Assembly: GCA_928212115.1 (NCBI GenBank)
Contig: CAKMRJ010005634.1
Coordinates: 125,677,111-125,741,110, forward strand
Length of the DNA stretch: 64,000 bases
Source: Lactuca virosa
Taxonomy: Eukaryota; Streptophyta; Magnoliopsida; Asterales; Asteraceae
Reading direction: 5' to 3'
Shown: one piece after another, positions 22,563 to 33,532 of the stretch
How the letters are laid out: every line of letters starts with the position of its first letter
Numbering within the stretch: position 1 is the stretch's first letter
Position numbers and translations under genes: made by a program
The notes under the pieces: model-generated
Told to the model about the DNA's origin: nothing
Seen by the model: only the letters and a program-made list of their open reading frames with translations
Databases searched by the model: none

Positions 22563-23490
22563 ATCTTTTATAGATTAGCCTATCAGTCAATGCCCAAGTG
22601 TTGCGATTTCGCCCAGTAAGCCTGATTCTAGAAGATGCACAACAACTTGGACATCTCAATGTTTTCAAAAAAAGGGGGGGGAGGAAAAGGAGGAGTACGC
22701 TACTACTCGTGACGCATTCCGAAATAATCCTCAACAACTGCGCTGCCCGGCTATCAGTAGTCGTGTTGACCAGCTTTAGGCAGTCTCGCTACTCAGCTAT
22801 CGCCATTCACGTTGATCGGTCACGCCAATCTCGCTATTCGGCTCTCAACAGCCGCGCCGCTTGGCTCTTAGCGATCGCGCAGCCTGACCCTCAGTAGCGA
22901 TGCGGTCCAGCACAATAGCGACAAAGCCCAGTCATCAACAGTTGTGTCGTCTGACCAACAGTCTTGCTACCCGGCTCTTATTAACAGCTATATGACGGTC
23001 ATTTCCCTTTTCCTCGCCTCCTCTAAATAAAAAAATGGGGGGGGGGGGGTGGCACGACAGTATGCAGAAACGATTTTTATTCTGAAGGGGTAAAGTTAAA
23101 GTATATGAAGAGCCGATACCGTACGTGATAGTGCATTCCCGAGGTGACATTAGATCGAAAAGGCAGTCTCGTAGTTTAACCCTTGGGGGTCTCGTTGCCC
23201 AGCCCTCAATAGTCATGCTGCTCATCTATCGCTAGCAGCTCGGTGCTCAGTTCTCAACGGCCCTAATGACCAGCTCTCGACGGCGGTCTCGCTACGCACC
23301 ACTTGACGGTAGCTACACTATCCAGCTCTAAGTAGCACCCCCGCATAGCCCTCGACAAACACTGAAGACACCGAGGCATCAATTATTAGCACGACTAGCG
23401 ATGCAACAAAGCATCAGGTACCATTCCACTTTAACCCAAACTGATCACGCGAACTAGACGCATAGATCGTGGGGTGCTACGCCCAATCAT
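22563..23490. other. Non-coding segment of element D with diffuse repeats
   Basis: Two G homopolymers (22674-22682 and 23037-23050). Loose repeats of TCTCGCTA(C/T)(C/T)CGGCTCTCA appear near 22785-22960 and 23225-23340; they look like decayed relatives of the arrays that follow. Confidence 0.6.
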
Positions 23491-23985
23491 GCGAGGTTCA
23501 GTACCCTCGCCTCGAGTCGCCTGACTTCTCAGCCCGCTCCATTATAGCGGCAAGCTCCGTATGCGAGGTTCAGTACCCTCGCCTCGAGTCGCCTGGCTTC
23601 TCAGTCCGACTCCATTATAGCGGCAAGCTCCGCATGCGAGGTTCAGTACCCTCGCCTCGAGTCGCTTGGCTTCTTAGTCCGACTCCATTATAGCGGCAAG
23701 CTCCGCATGCGAGGTTCACTACCCTCGCCTCGAGTCGCCTGGCTTCTCAGCCCGACTCCATTATAGCGGCAAGCTCCGCATGCGAGGTTCAGTACCCTCG
23801 CCTCGAGTCGCCTGGCTTCTCAGCCCGACTCCATTATAGCGGCAAGCTCCGCATGCGAGGTTCAGTACCCTCGCCTTGAGTCGCCTGGCTTCTCAGCCCG
23901 ACTCCATCATAGCGGCAAGCTCCGCATGCGAGGTTCAGTACCCTCGCCTCGAGTTGCCTGGCTTCACAGCCCGACTCCACTATAA
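23491..23985. repeat. Tandem array A of element D, 73-bp unit
   Basis: Seven units starting GCGAGGTTCAGTACCCTCGC at 23491, 23563, 23636, 23709, 23782, 23855 and 23928. Units are almost identical (single-base changes), so the array is recently homogenised. Confidence 0.95.
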
Positions 23986-23997
23986 CAACTTGCTCCG

Positions 23998-24297
23998 ACC
24001 ATTCCACGCGACGCTCTTCCGCGTGAGTTATCTACGATCGTTAGCAGCCAAGCCCGATCCATCCCACACGACGCTCTTCCGCGTGAGTTATCTACGATCG
24101 TTAGCAGCCAAGCCCGATCCATCCCACACGACGCTCTTCCGCGTGAGTTATCTACGATCGTTAGCAGCCAAGCCCAATCCATCCCACGCGACGCTCTTCC
24201 GCGTGAGTTATCTACGATCGTCAGCAGCCAAACCCGATTCGTTACACACGATGTTTTCCCGCATGACATCTCAATGTCCACTGGCTGCTAAGCCCAA
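23998..24297. repeat. Tandem array B of element D, 60-bp unit
   Basis: Four near-identical units with GACGCTCTTCCGCGTGAG and GTTATCTACGATCGT at 23998, 24058, 24118 and 24178, then one degenerate unit. A unit of 20 codons keeps several frames open; not a gene. Confidence 0.95.
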
Positions 24298-24489
24298 GCT
24301 ACTCTCCTAAGTCGCGCAACATAAGCCGCGCATCACAAGCTTATTCCACACCATGATCTTGGTGCTTCCTCTCTCACAGTCATCATGGTTCTCTTGTGCT
24401 CGGACGATCGATGAAGTGTTATCTACATTACACCATGCTATAGTGAGGATACTCTCCAGCAAGAAGGTCATCCCGACAGTGGCCCTGCA

Positions 24490-24775
24490 ACCTACGACCC
24501 CACAACATCTCTGTTTCCTGGCTCTCGGAAATGGTCTTGCTGTGCAACCCTACCTGTAGCCTCGCCGCGTACCCCACAACATCTATGTTTCCTGGCTCTT
24601 GGAAATGGTCTCGCTGTGCAACCCTACCTGTAGCCTCGCCGCGTACCCCACAGCACCTCTGTTTCCTGGCTCTCGGAAACGGTCTTGCTATGAAACCCCA
24701 ACCTATAGCCTCACTGCCTATCCCTCAACAATTCTATTGTCTGGCTATCAGCAATAGTCTCACTGTGTGACCCTC
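24490..24775. repeat. Tandem array C of element D, 74-bp unit
   Basis: About four units around TGTTTCCTGGCTCT at 24514, 24588, 24662 and about 24736, becoming degenerate to the right. Confidence 0.85.
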
Positions 24776-24893
24776 GCTAGCAACCTAATCGCACAACTCT
24801 CGGAATATCTGCCACTTATATTATGGTCAACAACCTTACGGTTTATTGGTTTGACAACATAGTCTGGTGCGGCTACCTACGCTACCCACATCA

Positions 24894-25432
24894 GACTGGG
24901 GGGAATCCAGCTAGGTGTAGCCCAAGCAAGAAAGACCCTCAAGACGGTTATTAATGCAGACTATGTAGATGGTTACTGGTGACATCCCATCTGCGCATGG
25001 ATACCACAAAAATCACGTCGGATAACAGTCTCAGGGACTGTATGGCAAGGTTACGCTTATTAGCTACCCCGGCCCGACATTCCATCGACATCAATGTCAT
25101 GTAACACTCTTTAGCAGCCTCGGTCTGCATGATCGCAGCAACAGTTACGTTGCACCGCACCGATCGGCTCGCACTCCTCTCAATGAAGGAGTATCAAGTC
25201 ATCTCAAGCTACGTAAGCAATGCTTGGCTCATCGCACAACCCCACGACTCTCGTGGGTGAGGTTCGGTCATTTCTCTTTATTATTTATTGTATTGGTGCT
25301 TTATCTAGTCCGATCCGATTGTCAGCAACCCAATCGCATCAGACTAGGGGGACTTGACGACGCACAATTTATATGACTAGTTCCAGTCCGATGTCATTGG
25401 CCGCGTACCAATAACACCAGACTGGGGGGACT
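24894..25432 (+). other. Three polypurine-tract-like modules in element D, last one at LTR
   Basis: CAGACTGGGGGGA at 24893-24905, CAGACTAGGGGGAC at 25340-25352 and CAGACTGGGGGGAC at 25419-25431. Only the last directly abuts an LTR. Each is preceded within about 50 bp by an AGTC(T/C)G(G/A)T word that can pair with its own (A)TCAGACT, i.e. a hairpin then a G-run. Confidence 0.6.
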
Positions 25433-26096
25433 TGATGATATATGGTCCACTAGCATGGCCTAGACTGCTCTAGCGCGCCAACCTGGCCTGGCGCGCTCCT
25501 GCTAGCCCTACCTGGCGTTCCCTTGCGAGCCTTGCTGGGGACTCCCTTGCCAGCCCTGCTGGGGACTCTCCTGACAGCCCGGCCAGGCGCTCCCTCGCCT
25601 GGCACTCCCTTGTCATCCCTTCCTGGTGAGCGCCCGCCAACCCTGCCCGACGCCTCCGGGCGGCCTTGCCCAACTCCTTGCTAGTTGGGCCTGAATTGGG
25701 CTGGCCCAAGGCCTGCCCTAATTCCCCTTGACCTAATTGTCCACTATAAATAGAATAGTGCCTCCTCCATGAAGGAAGACTCTTTCCCGAGTGGTTCAGT
25801 CACCATTAAGATCTTTCTCGAGATCTTCCCTTCGGCTCAGCCGCCACACTATACCCCGGCCGGGTGGCTCAGCCGCCACCCGCCGCCATCAGCCACCATA
25901 CACCACCACTAGCACCAAGATGGTTCCCTCCAGCTATGGAGAACCATCTCAGATCTTCTAGCTGATCTAACTTGACCGTCGGAGTCCGCTCCCGGGGCAT
26001 AGTCCCTGGGACGGCTCTAACGACTTTGCACTGTGATGTCCAGATCTCCGCCGCAGCAGAAGACCAGAAGAGCCGCTGGAGGTCGATGTCGCATCA
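25433..26096 (+). repeat. 3' LTR of element D
   Basis: 664 bp, same ends as the 5' LTR (TGATGATATATGG...GTCGCATCA), preceded by the polypurine tract and followed by the AAAAA target duplication. Confidence 0.9.
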
Positions 26097-26101
26097 AAAA
26101 A

Positions 26102-26415
26102 CATAATCCAAAAACTATTGTCTCGTTAGAGCAAATCCTGTAAATTACGGAAGCTAGGGATCCTTACGAATGGACCATGATGGTCCCATATGAACGTTAG
26201 TATCACATATGGTTAGGATTCCGCAAACTAAGAACGTGCGATTCCGCCTTACTTTCTGTCCCTGGGCTGAATAGCGATTAGGACAGAACCCCACAATCAA
26301 CCATCTCTAAAGATCCTAAGTATATACGGTTAGGTCACATCCATCTATAGTGGAAAGACCTGGCAGAATTCGAATTACGAATTCCCTTGCCTTATAGCAG
26401 CACCCTCGTGTCGCC
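26102..26415 (+). other. Element C internal sequence, no gene seen
   Basis: Resumes after element D. No open frame that I recognise. Confidence 0.5.
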
Positions 26416-27300
26416 AGAACACCTAACAAGCAGAAACGAGATAGACCCAATGGTAACAACGAAAACGAAACTAGCAACGATAAGAACACGAACACTAGAA
26501 CACCTAACAAGCAGAAACGAGATAGACCCAATGGTAACAAAGAAAACGAAATTTGCAACGATAAGAACACGAACACTAGAACACCTAACAAGCAGAAACG
26601 AGATAGACCCAATGGTAACAACGAAAACGAAACTACCAACGATAAGAACATGAACACTAGAACACCTAACAAGCAGAAACGAGCAAGGTTGTAAAAATCG
26701 TTCGACGTTAGCTGGTCGGTGGACTGGGGTTAAGGGATTAATCGGCTAGGCGGAGATTAATCGGGGACCATTAATTGCTAATTTGTTAGATTTTAAAAAA
26801 TTAAATATGACTAATATCATATAAAAGTTTGTAAATACCACTAATATCATAACAAAATAGGTTAATATGATAAATACAACACTAATCGTAACTCAAATAG
26901 TTTCTGTTGAGATATAACTTCTTCAAAGTGTTAAAATTTCATCGGGTTCTACTTTTCAGTCATTGTGTATGCAGGGATTAATCGCTAGGCGCCCTCTAAT
27001 CGGTCGAGTAGCGCCTAGGGATTAATCAGAGATTAATCGGGACCTAATCGAGATTTTTACAACACTGGAAATGAGATAGACCTAATGGTAACAACGAAAA
27101 CGAAACCAGCAACGATAAGAACACGAACACTAGAACACCTAACAAGCAGAAACGAGATAGACCCGATGGTAACAACGAAAACGAAACTAGCAACGATAAG
27201 AACACGAACATTGAAACACCTAATAAACAGAAATAAGATAGACCCAATGGTAACAACGAAAAACAAATCTAGCAACAATAAGAATATGAACGTAGAAAAC
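26416..27300. repeat. 81-bp tandem array in element C, split by a hAT-type element
   Basis: Units start AGAACACCTAACAAGCAG at 26416, 26497, 26578 and 26659. The array is broken at 26684 and resumes after 27067 with units near 27132 and a degenerate one near 27213. The unit is 27 codons, so the opposite strand shows a repetitive open frame that is not a gene. Confidence 0.9.
26684..27067. mobile_element. Non-autonomous hAT-type element (MITE), 384 bp
   Basis: Ends CAAGGTTGTAAAAATCG and, on the reverse strand of the right end, CAGTGTTGTAAAAATCTCG. Flanking 8-bp duplication GAAACGAG (26676-26683) and GAAATGAG (27068-27075), one mismatch. Interior has GATTAATCGG repeats near both ends. No transposase. 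An 8-bp duplication and CA-start ends fit the hAT superfamily. Confidence 0.8.
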
Positions 27301-28215
27301 CTTGTCGTTCATGGCAACCAATACTCCTCAAATCGATGTAACAACAAGGAGTCCAATGTCATCAATTGGCACGGACAGACTTGATCCTCACCTTACAAAC
27401 CTCGAGCTCTGCAAACAAACTTTCGTCTTACTCAATCAGATAGCTAAACTCTTTCAGCCAGTAACGACAAATCCCTAGTAACTAGACACCTAAGTCTTGG
27501 TGTAAGAAATACCATACACTTTTCCCTAGCCCCAATAAAGATTAAAAATCAAGGAGAAAAAGGAATCAAGGGAATCCGAAAGGCTTCCAACCTTCCTCCA
27601 AAGATTCCTAAAAATCCCTTGGAAACCCCAACCATGTGCTAAACAGGGATAGGATCACCTCGACCCCTGGAAACACCCCGACAACCAAACATCCGATACC
27701 ACTTAGCACGGTCACAAGAAGAGATAATGTCTGATCACGAGATCGGCATAGTAGAGAAAGGAAACATCAGACCCAGTCCCTGACCGCAGGAAGCACCTAT
27801 CTAGCTAATAAGAAAGGAAGACGAAACTACCATAGGCACCACCAACTACGAATAAGCCAAACAAACCCATCCTCAAGGATCGATACTCCCTACCCCCGAA
27901 TCGGAGACATGTTCAACCAACAACGAGGACTAGCAGAGGCCGACCTACCATTAGCTCGGGAAAACTATTGGAAGAAAACTCCCAAGATAATCTAAGACTT
28001 ATAAGGTCAACTACATCACACGCGAACTCAACCTTGGTGACCATAGTACCAACCCTTAGGGCGCAGAAAACCCTATTTCTAGGACACCAGGATCCCGATC
28101 CCTAGAAGTCCATTCAAAAGGCCTCGCCAAGAAAGGGCCCGATAACTCATAGTCTCCGGTTAACATAAGGAACTAGTTTTGGACATTTCACCTTCCATGT
28201 GCTCAGCGCTCATAA
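27301..28215 (+). pseudogene. Element C pol remnant, mostly unrecognisable; weak RT trace
   Basis: Heavily decayed. Around 27840-27960 one frame reads YPRIGDMFNQQRGL, resembling the RT palm entry YPLPRIDDLFDQLQGA. Nothing else in this stretch could be assigned. Confidence 0.35.
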
Positions 28216-28304
28216 GTGTCAGACCACCGAAACTCTAGCAATTCCACCTGTCGAGGTCAGGGTAAACAAGAACCCACATCCCAAAGAGAAGCATGTGTAA
28301 TGGA

Positions 28305-28465
28305 CATTGACAAGGTTTGGGATACCCACTTTCTTCTAAATGAGTATTCATATAGCAACAATTGCCACTCGAGCATAGGAGTTGCACCCCTCAGGGCCCT
28401 ATGTGGCCAGAGGTGCAGATCATCCTCTGTTGAGATGAGGTGGGAGATACTCAGCTAGCTATACG
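28305..28465 (+). pseudogene. gypsy integrase core remnant, element C
   Basis: One frame reads VWDTHFLLNEYSYSNNCHSS and then IGVAPLRALCGQRCRS, matching the end of the integrase core (WDTHLPL.EF.YNNSYHSSIG..PFE.LYGR.CR in relatives). Upstream catalytic residues are gone. Confidence 0.7.
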
Positions 28466-28594
28466 ACAAACGCCCAATAGAACACTCACTAAAAACGAGA
28501 TTATTCGAGAAACCACGGAAAGGATAGTCCAAACCCGAACACGACCCCAACCATAGTAACGCCGGCAAAAGAGCTATGCTGATAACATCTTTAA

Positions 28595-29035
28595 ACCTTG
28601 AAATCCCAAGTAGGGAATCGAGTTATTATTAGGAACTCCCCTTGGGGAAAAATGACTCGAGCTGAAGGGAAATGTAAACTAAATCCCCGATGCATCAGAT
28701 CATTCGAAATCCTTGCACGAATCGGCCTGGTAGCCTACAAACTCCAATTACCCTCCGAGTTTAGTAACGCACACCCTGTATTCCATTTATCGAACCTAGA
28801 AAGTGTCTATCGGACAACCTTCCCAGTCCCACTAGACAAGACTAAGGTGAACTAGAACCTCCTAATCATTGATCAGCCTATCAAGACAATGAACGGAAAA
28901 GTTAAGTACACAAAACAAAACCGCATCTCGATTGTGAAGGTTCGAGAGAACGCTAGACGTAAGCCGGAATTCACTTGGGAACGCGAAAACAAGATGAATC
29001 GAAAGTACCTTCACCAATTCCCGTATTCATGACCC
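28595..29035 (+). pseudogene. gypsy integrase C-terminal domain and tail, element C
   Basis: Reads VGNRVIIRNSPWGK, RCIRSFEILARIGLVAYKLQ and FHLSNLESVYR; after a break near 28855, KVRENARRKPEFTWEREN and KMNRKYLHQF. This is the C-terminal barrel and basic tail of a Ty3/gypsy integrase. It ends 50 bp before the polypurine tract, as expected. Confidence 0.8.
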
Positions 29036-29071
29036 TACATTTCTAAAGAATTTCGGGACGAAATTCCCTCT

Positions 29072-29084
29072 AACGGGGGGATGA
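29072..29084 (+). other. Polypurine tract, element C
   Basis: ACGGGGGGATGA directly before the 3' LTR. Confidence 0.7.
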
Positions 29085-32000
29085 TGTCACAACTAGCCTT
29101 TTTGGCTAGGAAATTCCGTCCTCAAGTAAGCAAGGACTACTGTGAGACTTGTGCTAACACTTCTAAGTGTACAATATGAGTTCCTAATGAGCCATGTAGA
29201 GTTAGAATGAAATCTCTCCCAAATCTCTTCAAGTATGTGAAATCTCTCCCAAATCTCTCCAAGTATGTGAAATCTCTCCAAGTATATCGAATCTCTCCAA
29301 AATCTCTCCAAGTATGTGAAATCTCTCCCAAATCTCTCCAAGTATGTGAAATCTCTCCCAAATCTCTCCACGTATCTCAGATCTCTAAGCAGTGGCGAGT
29401 CTAGAACGTAAAACCACATGGTTCACTATTTAAATTAAACCAATATAAAATGAAAAAAAAATCAACAATACTAGTTGTGGGTTCGGATTGGGTCGAGTCG
29501 TATAAGCCAAAAAAAGATTTAAAGTTCTTACAATTGTACCCGATGATGAGTGTTGTGCCTAATGGTGATCGTCGATTATGAAGACAAAAGTTGGAATAGA
29601 GGAGTGAAGACGAAACGCCGTCCCCTAATGCCTCCTTCCGTTCACATGACTTTGGCTTCTTCTTTTTTCTTTTAAGCTGTATTGGGCTACGTTTGCCAAA
29701 AATATTAGGGTAGTTCACTAAAAATATTTAGGGTAGGTCACCAAATTCTATGTACCTTATTATAAAAACTAAAAAAATAGGTGGGTCAAGTGACCCACCA
29801 AAGACATACTTACCTTCGCCACTGTCTCTAAGTACCTTCCTCAGTCGAAAATAGTTCAAAACCGGAAGAGGAAACCCAAAAGGACCCTCTTGGTCCGGAA
29901 TCCTCTTGGGTCGGAACCCCTCCCTATTTCGGATGCTTCTGATGGATCCGGAATGCCCATGTTGATTCGGACAATCTCGCAAGCCGGAAGGGTGACTCCG
30001 GAATAAGCCTCTCATCCGGAAGGTTAGCCCCCCTTCGGAAAAATCCAAGTTAGCTTCGGAAGCCTCCGGTCCGGACCTCCGGATCTCGCATGTGCCTTCG
30101 GAATCCGAGACTCCACTCCGGAATTCTCATGTTGACTCCGTAACTTTGAGAAATGATCCGGAAATTTGGAAAACTGCTTCGGACCCTTGCAGGAGTCAGC
30201 CCCCACTCCGGATTTTTGTCATTTTCGGACCTTTTTATCATTTTAAGGCATTTTGACGTCGGGAATCATACCAAACTCATATTTTTCATATTTGAGACCC
30301 CTAAAACCTCTATTTTATGCCAAATTTAATTATTTAAATCATATTTTAATAAAATAAAAGCTTAGGATTTAGGAAGATCCTATCCTAAATCAAGATAAGG
30401 ACAAAGAGTGTGACTTGGTGATTTGACGAAACTCCTATTCCCCATGCAAATCACGGTATCCCATGCTTTACCCACCAAATATCCATGCATGGACCATCAG
30501 ATCCCCATGCACCAAAGATTCCTCCTTTTTTCTTATACTCTTAAAACAACGACAATAGAAGAAAGATTGGGCTATCCATTTCCTCTCAATCCTTTCATTT
30601 CCTCTCAAAAGCTTATCCCAAAGGCAAGAACAAGGATCTTGCTGGAAGCAAAATTTCTCAAATCTTCCCTGGAGTTTTTCTAAAGTAAGTTCTCCACTCA
30701 TCTAAGATTTTACATAATTTTCAAGATGAATCCATATTATTTTATTCATAATAATATGTGATAATCAACCTTAGGATAACATTCTTCCCATAGAAGTTCC
30801 TCATCTCAGCCAAAAGTTTAAGCTTGAGATCTTCACTCCATAACTCCAAACAACTCCTCAACCAACTCAAGGTGAGCTTCATACCCCACCTTTTTCAATG
30901 TTTTAATGTTTTTGGGGGAGAGTACAAGTAGAATCTTGCCTAAATACTTGAATAATTGCATGTATACGTATGTTTGTATGTGTGTGAAATATTATTAAAT
31001 TATTATTTTAGTAATATTCTCATGAACGTAAGATTTCACAACTTCATAAAGAACAGAGGATACTTTGTGTACAAAAGAGCCTCCCAACTATTGGGTGTGT
31101 CCAACTTAACCCCTTTATCTATGCTTTCATGTCTAGAGATAAAAGTTATAAAAATGGACCTTGATAAGTTTACACTATTTCTAGTAATTTTCAAAAATGG
31201 AAACTTTGTGACTATTTGCAAACTATCAGGGAGTATTTTATAAATATTCGATATAAAAGTTTGCGTCAAAAAAATATACAAATAGAACCTTTATGACAGA
31301 AATATTTGCATGTCATAAACTGTTGTCATAAAACCTCCAAGAACATAAGTAATGTTCTATATGTCATAAAACAGAAAATCCGTGTCATAACCGGCAGTTA
31401 TAAATTTATACAAATTATAACTTGACACTTTTTCTCTTAACTAATATGACTTATTTTTCAATAAATGAAAAGGAACGAACACGAGCACCCAGTTAACGAG
31501 CACAACTAACGATATGGGACGAGAACGATATTTCTATTCAATGAGTACGAATTTCATTATTTATCTAACAAATAATGGGTCTCTAACGATTGCCCAAAAG
31601 GTTGTTAATATTCTAGTCAGACAAATCTTGAAAGTACCTAAATATAAAAATATTAGTGTACGCCTAAAGTCCTGTAAGGACATATAACCAGAGTCTCCTG
31701 GAGGGAGAGCGGGAATTTGTGTATAGATCTATACGGGGTTGACACCCCACACCTTCGTTGTTCGCTACAGCTAGACAGGCCAGTCTAGGGTGACAAATGT
31801 CTTTTCCAAACCGAGGGCGCCTGAGAAACGCCAAAACAGGCACTCCGTCAGATTAGTATGGTTATAATGACTCACTAGAATATGTTATATTAACTAAAAA
31901 TTTATGTAAGGAAAAACCTCATAAATAAATTTTGGCACATTGTGTCGACCGTCCTTTACATGATAAGTGATGGTCCACATTTGTTGCGTTGACTGTCCAT

Positions 32001-32867
32001 TTTCATAGTGTAGAACGTCCACAATTGCCATGTTGATTCTTTTCTCCTAACAAGTATAGAGTCGTAATACTGCTATTTTACAAATTAAAAAGCGTAGGAC
32101 CCTATGGAAAACGTTTGTAAATGATTTTGAAAACAATAAACAAACCCACACATATACATGGTTGGAACTAGAACTTACGAATATTTTATAGCAGAAAATA
32201 TTGGATTTTCTGGAGAAAACGATTTTCTACGATTTCGATAACGATAAACTAGAACGCACACTCAATTTTACTCGATAAGAGGAACAAGATTTTCAACCAT
32301 ATTCTCTTTTTGAAAATAAGGGATTTTTCTGGAAACGGTTGAATATTACTATTCAAAAGCACTATTATGGTACACAGCTCGCTTTTACAAATTACACTAC
32401 TTTTCAAAATCACTCCTTATAAGGATGAACAAAAGTAATGACTTGCACACACATATATCCATGATTTTCAAGGAAAGACTTCAAACGATTTCATAGAAAA
32501 TAACGGATTTTCTGAAAGTACAATGAGAACGAATCTAAACAAGTGTAAATGATTTTATACAAAAATGCTTATGAACTCACCAACTTTTTAGTTGACGCTT
32601 TTCAAAACGACTTGTATTCTCAGGGATCTAGTAAGCAGGTAACAAGGGACGCGGATGCAAGACTATTTAGCTGTAGCTTGGAATTTTCTACTTATGTCTC
32701 TTTTGTGTAACTCGAAGAACAAATACAATATGTAAACAATGTAAGTTTGTTATCTCAATGTATGATATTTGGATTGCTCTGTTTCATTTATATTCAATTG
32801 TTATGATACTGCACAATGAAGTCACCCGCCTCCGGACGTTTCCGCCGTCTGGTCCGGGGGTGTGAAA
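29085..32867 (+). repeat. 3' LTR of element C
   Basis: About 3.78 kb, colinear with 13347-16997. It has only about six copies of the 30-bp repeat (29208-29385) against about 15 in the 5' LTR, and carries a 435-bp hAT element absent from the 5' LTR. Terminal bases read GTGTGAAA instead of GTGTGACA. Confidence 0.9.
29390..29824. mobile_element. Non-autonomous hAT element, 435 bp, in 3' LTR of element C
   Basis: Terminal inverted repeats CAGTGGCGA...CGCCACTG and a perfect 8-bp target duplication TCTCTAAG (29382-29389 and 29825-29832). The 5' LTR of element C shows the empty site at about 13925. A palindrome GGTGGGTCAAGTGACCCACC lies near the right end. No transposase; the minus-strand open frame at 29401-29718 is not recognised. 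Confidence 0.9.
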
Positions 32868-33532
32868 TTTTATATCATTCATAGACGATTACTCACCTTA
32901 TGGGTATCTATATCTTATTCATGAAAAATTTCAATCACTGGTCATGTTAAAATCTTTTTAACTTGAAGTTGAGAACCAACTTTATAAAAAGATTAAATGT
33001 TTTAGATATGACCATGGTGGTGAGTACTATGGTAGGTATGACTAGTCGGCTGAAAAACATCTGGGACCTTTTGCTAAATTCCTAGAGGATTATGGAATCA
33101 TACCATAACACATAATGCAAGGTTTGCCTAGCATGAATGGTGTATTTGAAAGACGCAACAAGACTCTTAAGGATATGGTAAGGAGTATGATAAGTAATTT
33201 TACTTTACCAGAGTCACTATGGAGTGAAGCACATAAGACTTTAGCTTACGTTCTTAATAGAGTACCAACGAAAGCACCTACTAAAACACCTTATAAGCTT
33301 TAGACAGGGAAATAGCCTTGTTTAACTTATCTTCTTATTTGGGGATGTCCAGATGGGGAAAGGCCTTATAGGCCGAATGAAAAGAAATTGGACTAAAAAA
33401 CTGTTAGCAGCTACTTCATTGGTTATTCTAAATGATCAAGTGGTTATAAGTTTTATGATTCTGCAACAAAATCAATTTTTGAAACAACAACTGCAATGTT
33501 TTTTGACGATGTTGAGTTTGGGGGGGAGAAAT
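32868..33532 (+). pseudogene. Ty1/copia integrase, C-terminal part
   Basis: Resumes the copia integrase interrupted at 13346: FIDDYS, then RYDHGGEYYG near 33003, then LPSMNGVFERRNKTLKDMV near 33120-33180 (catalytic Asp, Asp and Glu positions visible). A C-terminal stretch with YRPNEKKLD, YFIGYS and FYDSATKSIFETTTA follows, ending in VEFGGE at 33515-33530. Several stops. The following RT is absent: an LTR-like sequence starts right after the G-rich codons. Confidence 0.8.

Larger units (their letters stand above)
19202..26096 (+). mobile_element. Element D: LTR element without pol, nested in element C
   Basis: LTRs 19202-19876 and 25433-26096 are flanked by AAAAA on both sides (19197-19201, 26097-26101). 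The primer site begins TGGCGCC and a polypurine tract precedes the 3' LTR. The 5.5-kb internal part has no gag, protease, RT or integrase that I can see. It holds a T-rich leader, a 343-codon open frame, a promoter-like segment on the minus strand and three tandem arrays. Size and content fit a LARD-type element; the TGGCGCC primer site and 3' arrays suggest the Tat/Athila branch of gypsy (inference). Confidence 0.85.
13347..32867 (+). mobile_element. Element C: large LTR retrotransposon inserted in copia integrase
   Basis: 5' LTR 13347-16997, internal region 16998-29084 (including nested element D) and 3' LTR 29085-32867. The 5-bp target duplication TTTTA is perfect (13342-13346 and 32868-32872). 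Both LTRs start TGTCACAACTAGCC; the 5' LTR ends TGTGACA and the 3' LTR TGTGAAA. The iMet-type primer site, a truncated gag and a gypsy integrase tail mark it as Ty3/gypsy. Protease and almost all of RT and RNase H are missing, so it is non-autonomous or deleted. Confidence 0.85.

Noticed and set aside
23876..24310. 144-residue repetitive open frame
   Set aside because: Spans arrays A and B with 60-bp periodicity; artefact of tandem repeats.
26316..27278. Hydrophobic repetitive open frames on the minus strand
   Set aside because: Read-through of the 81-bp tandem array; no start context or domain.
29401..29718. 105-residue open frame inside the 435-bp hAT element as a transposase
   Set aside because: Far too short and no hAT dimerisation or catalytic motif.
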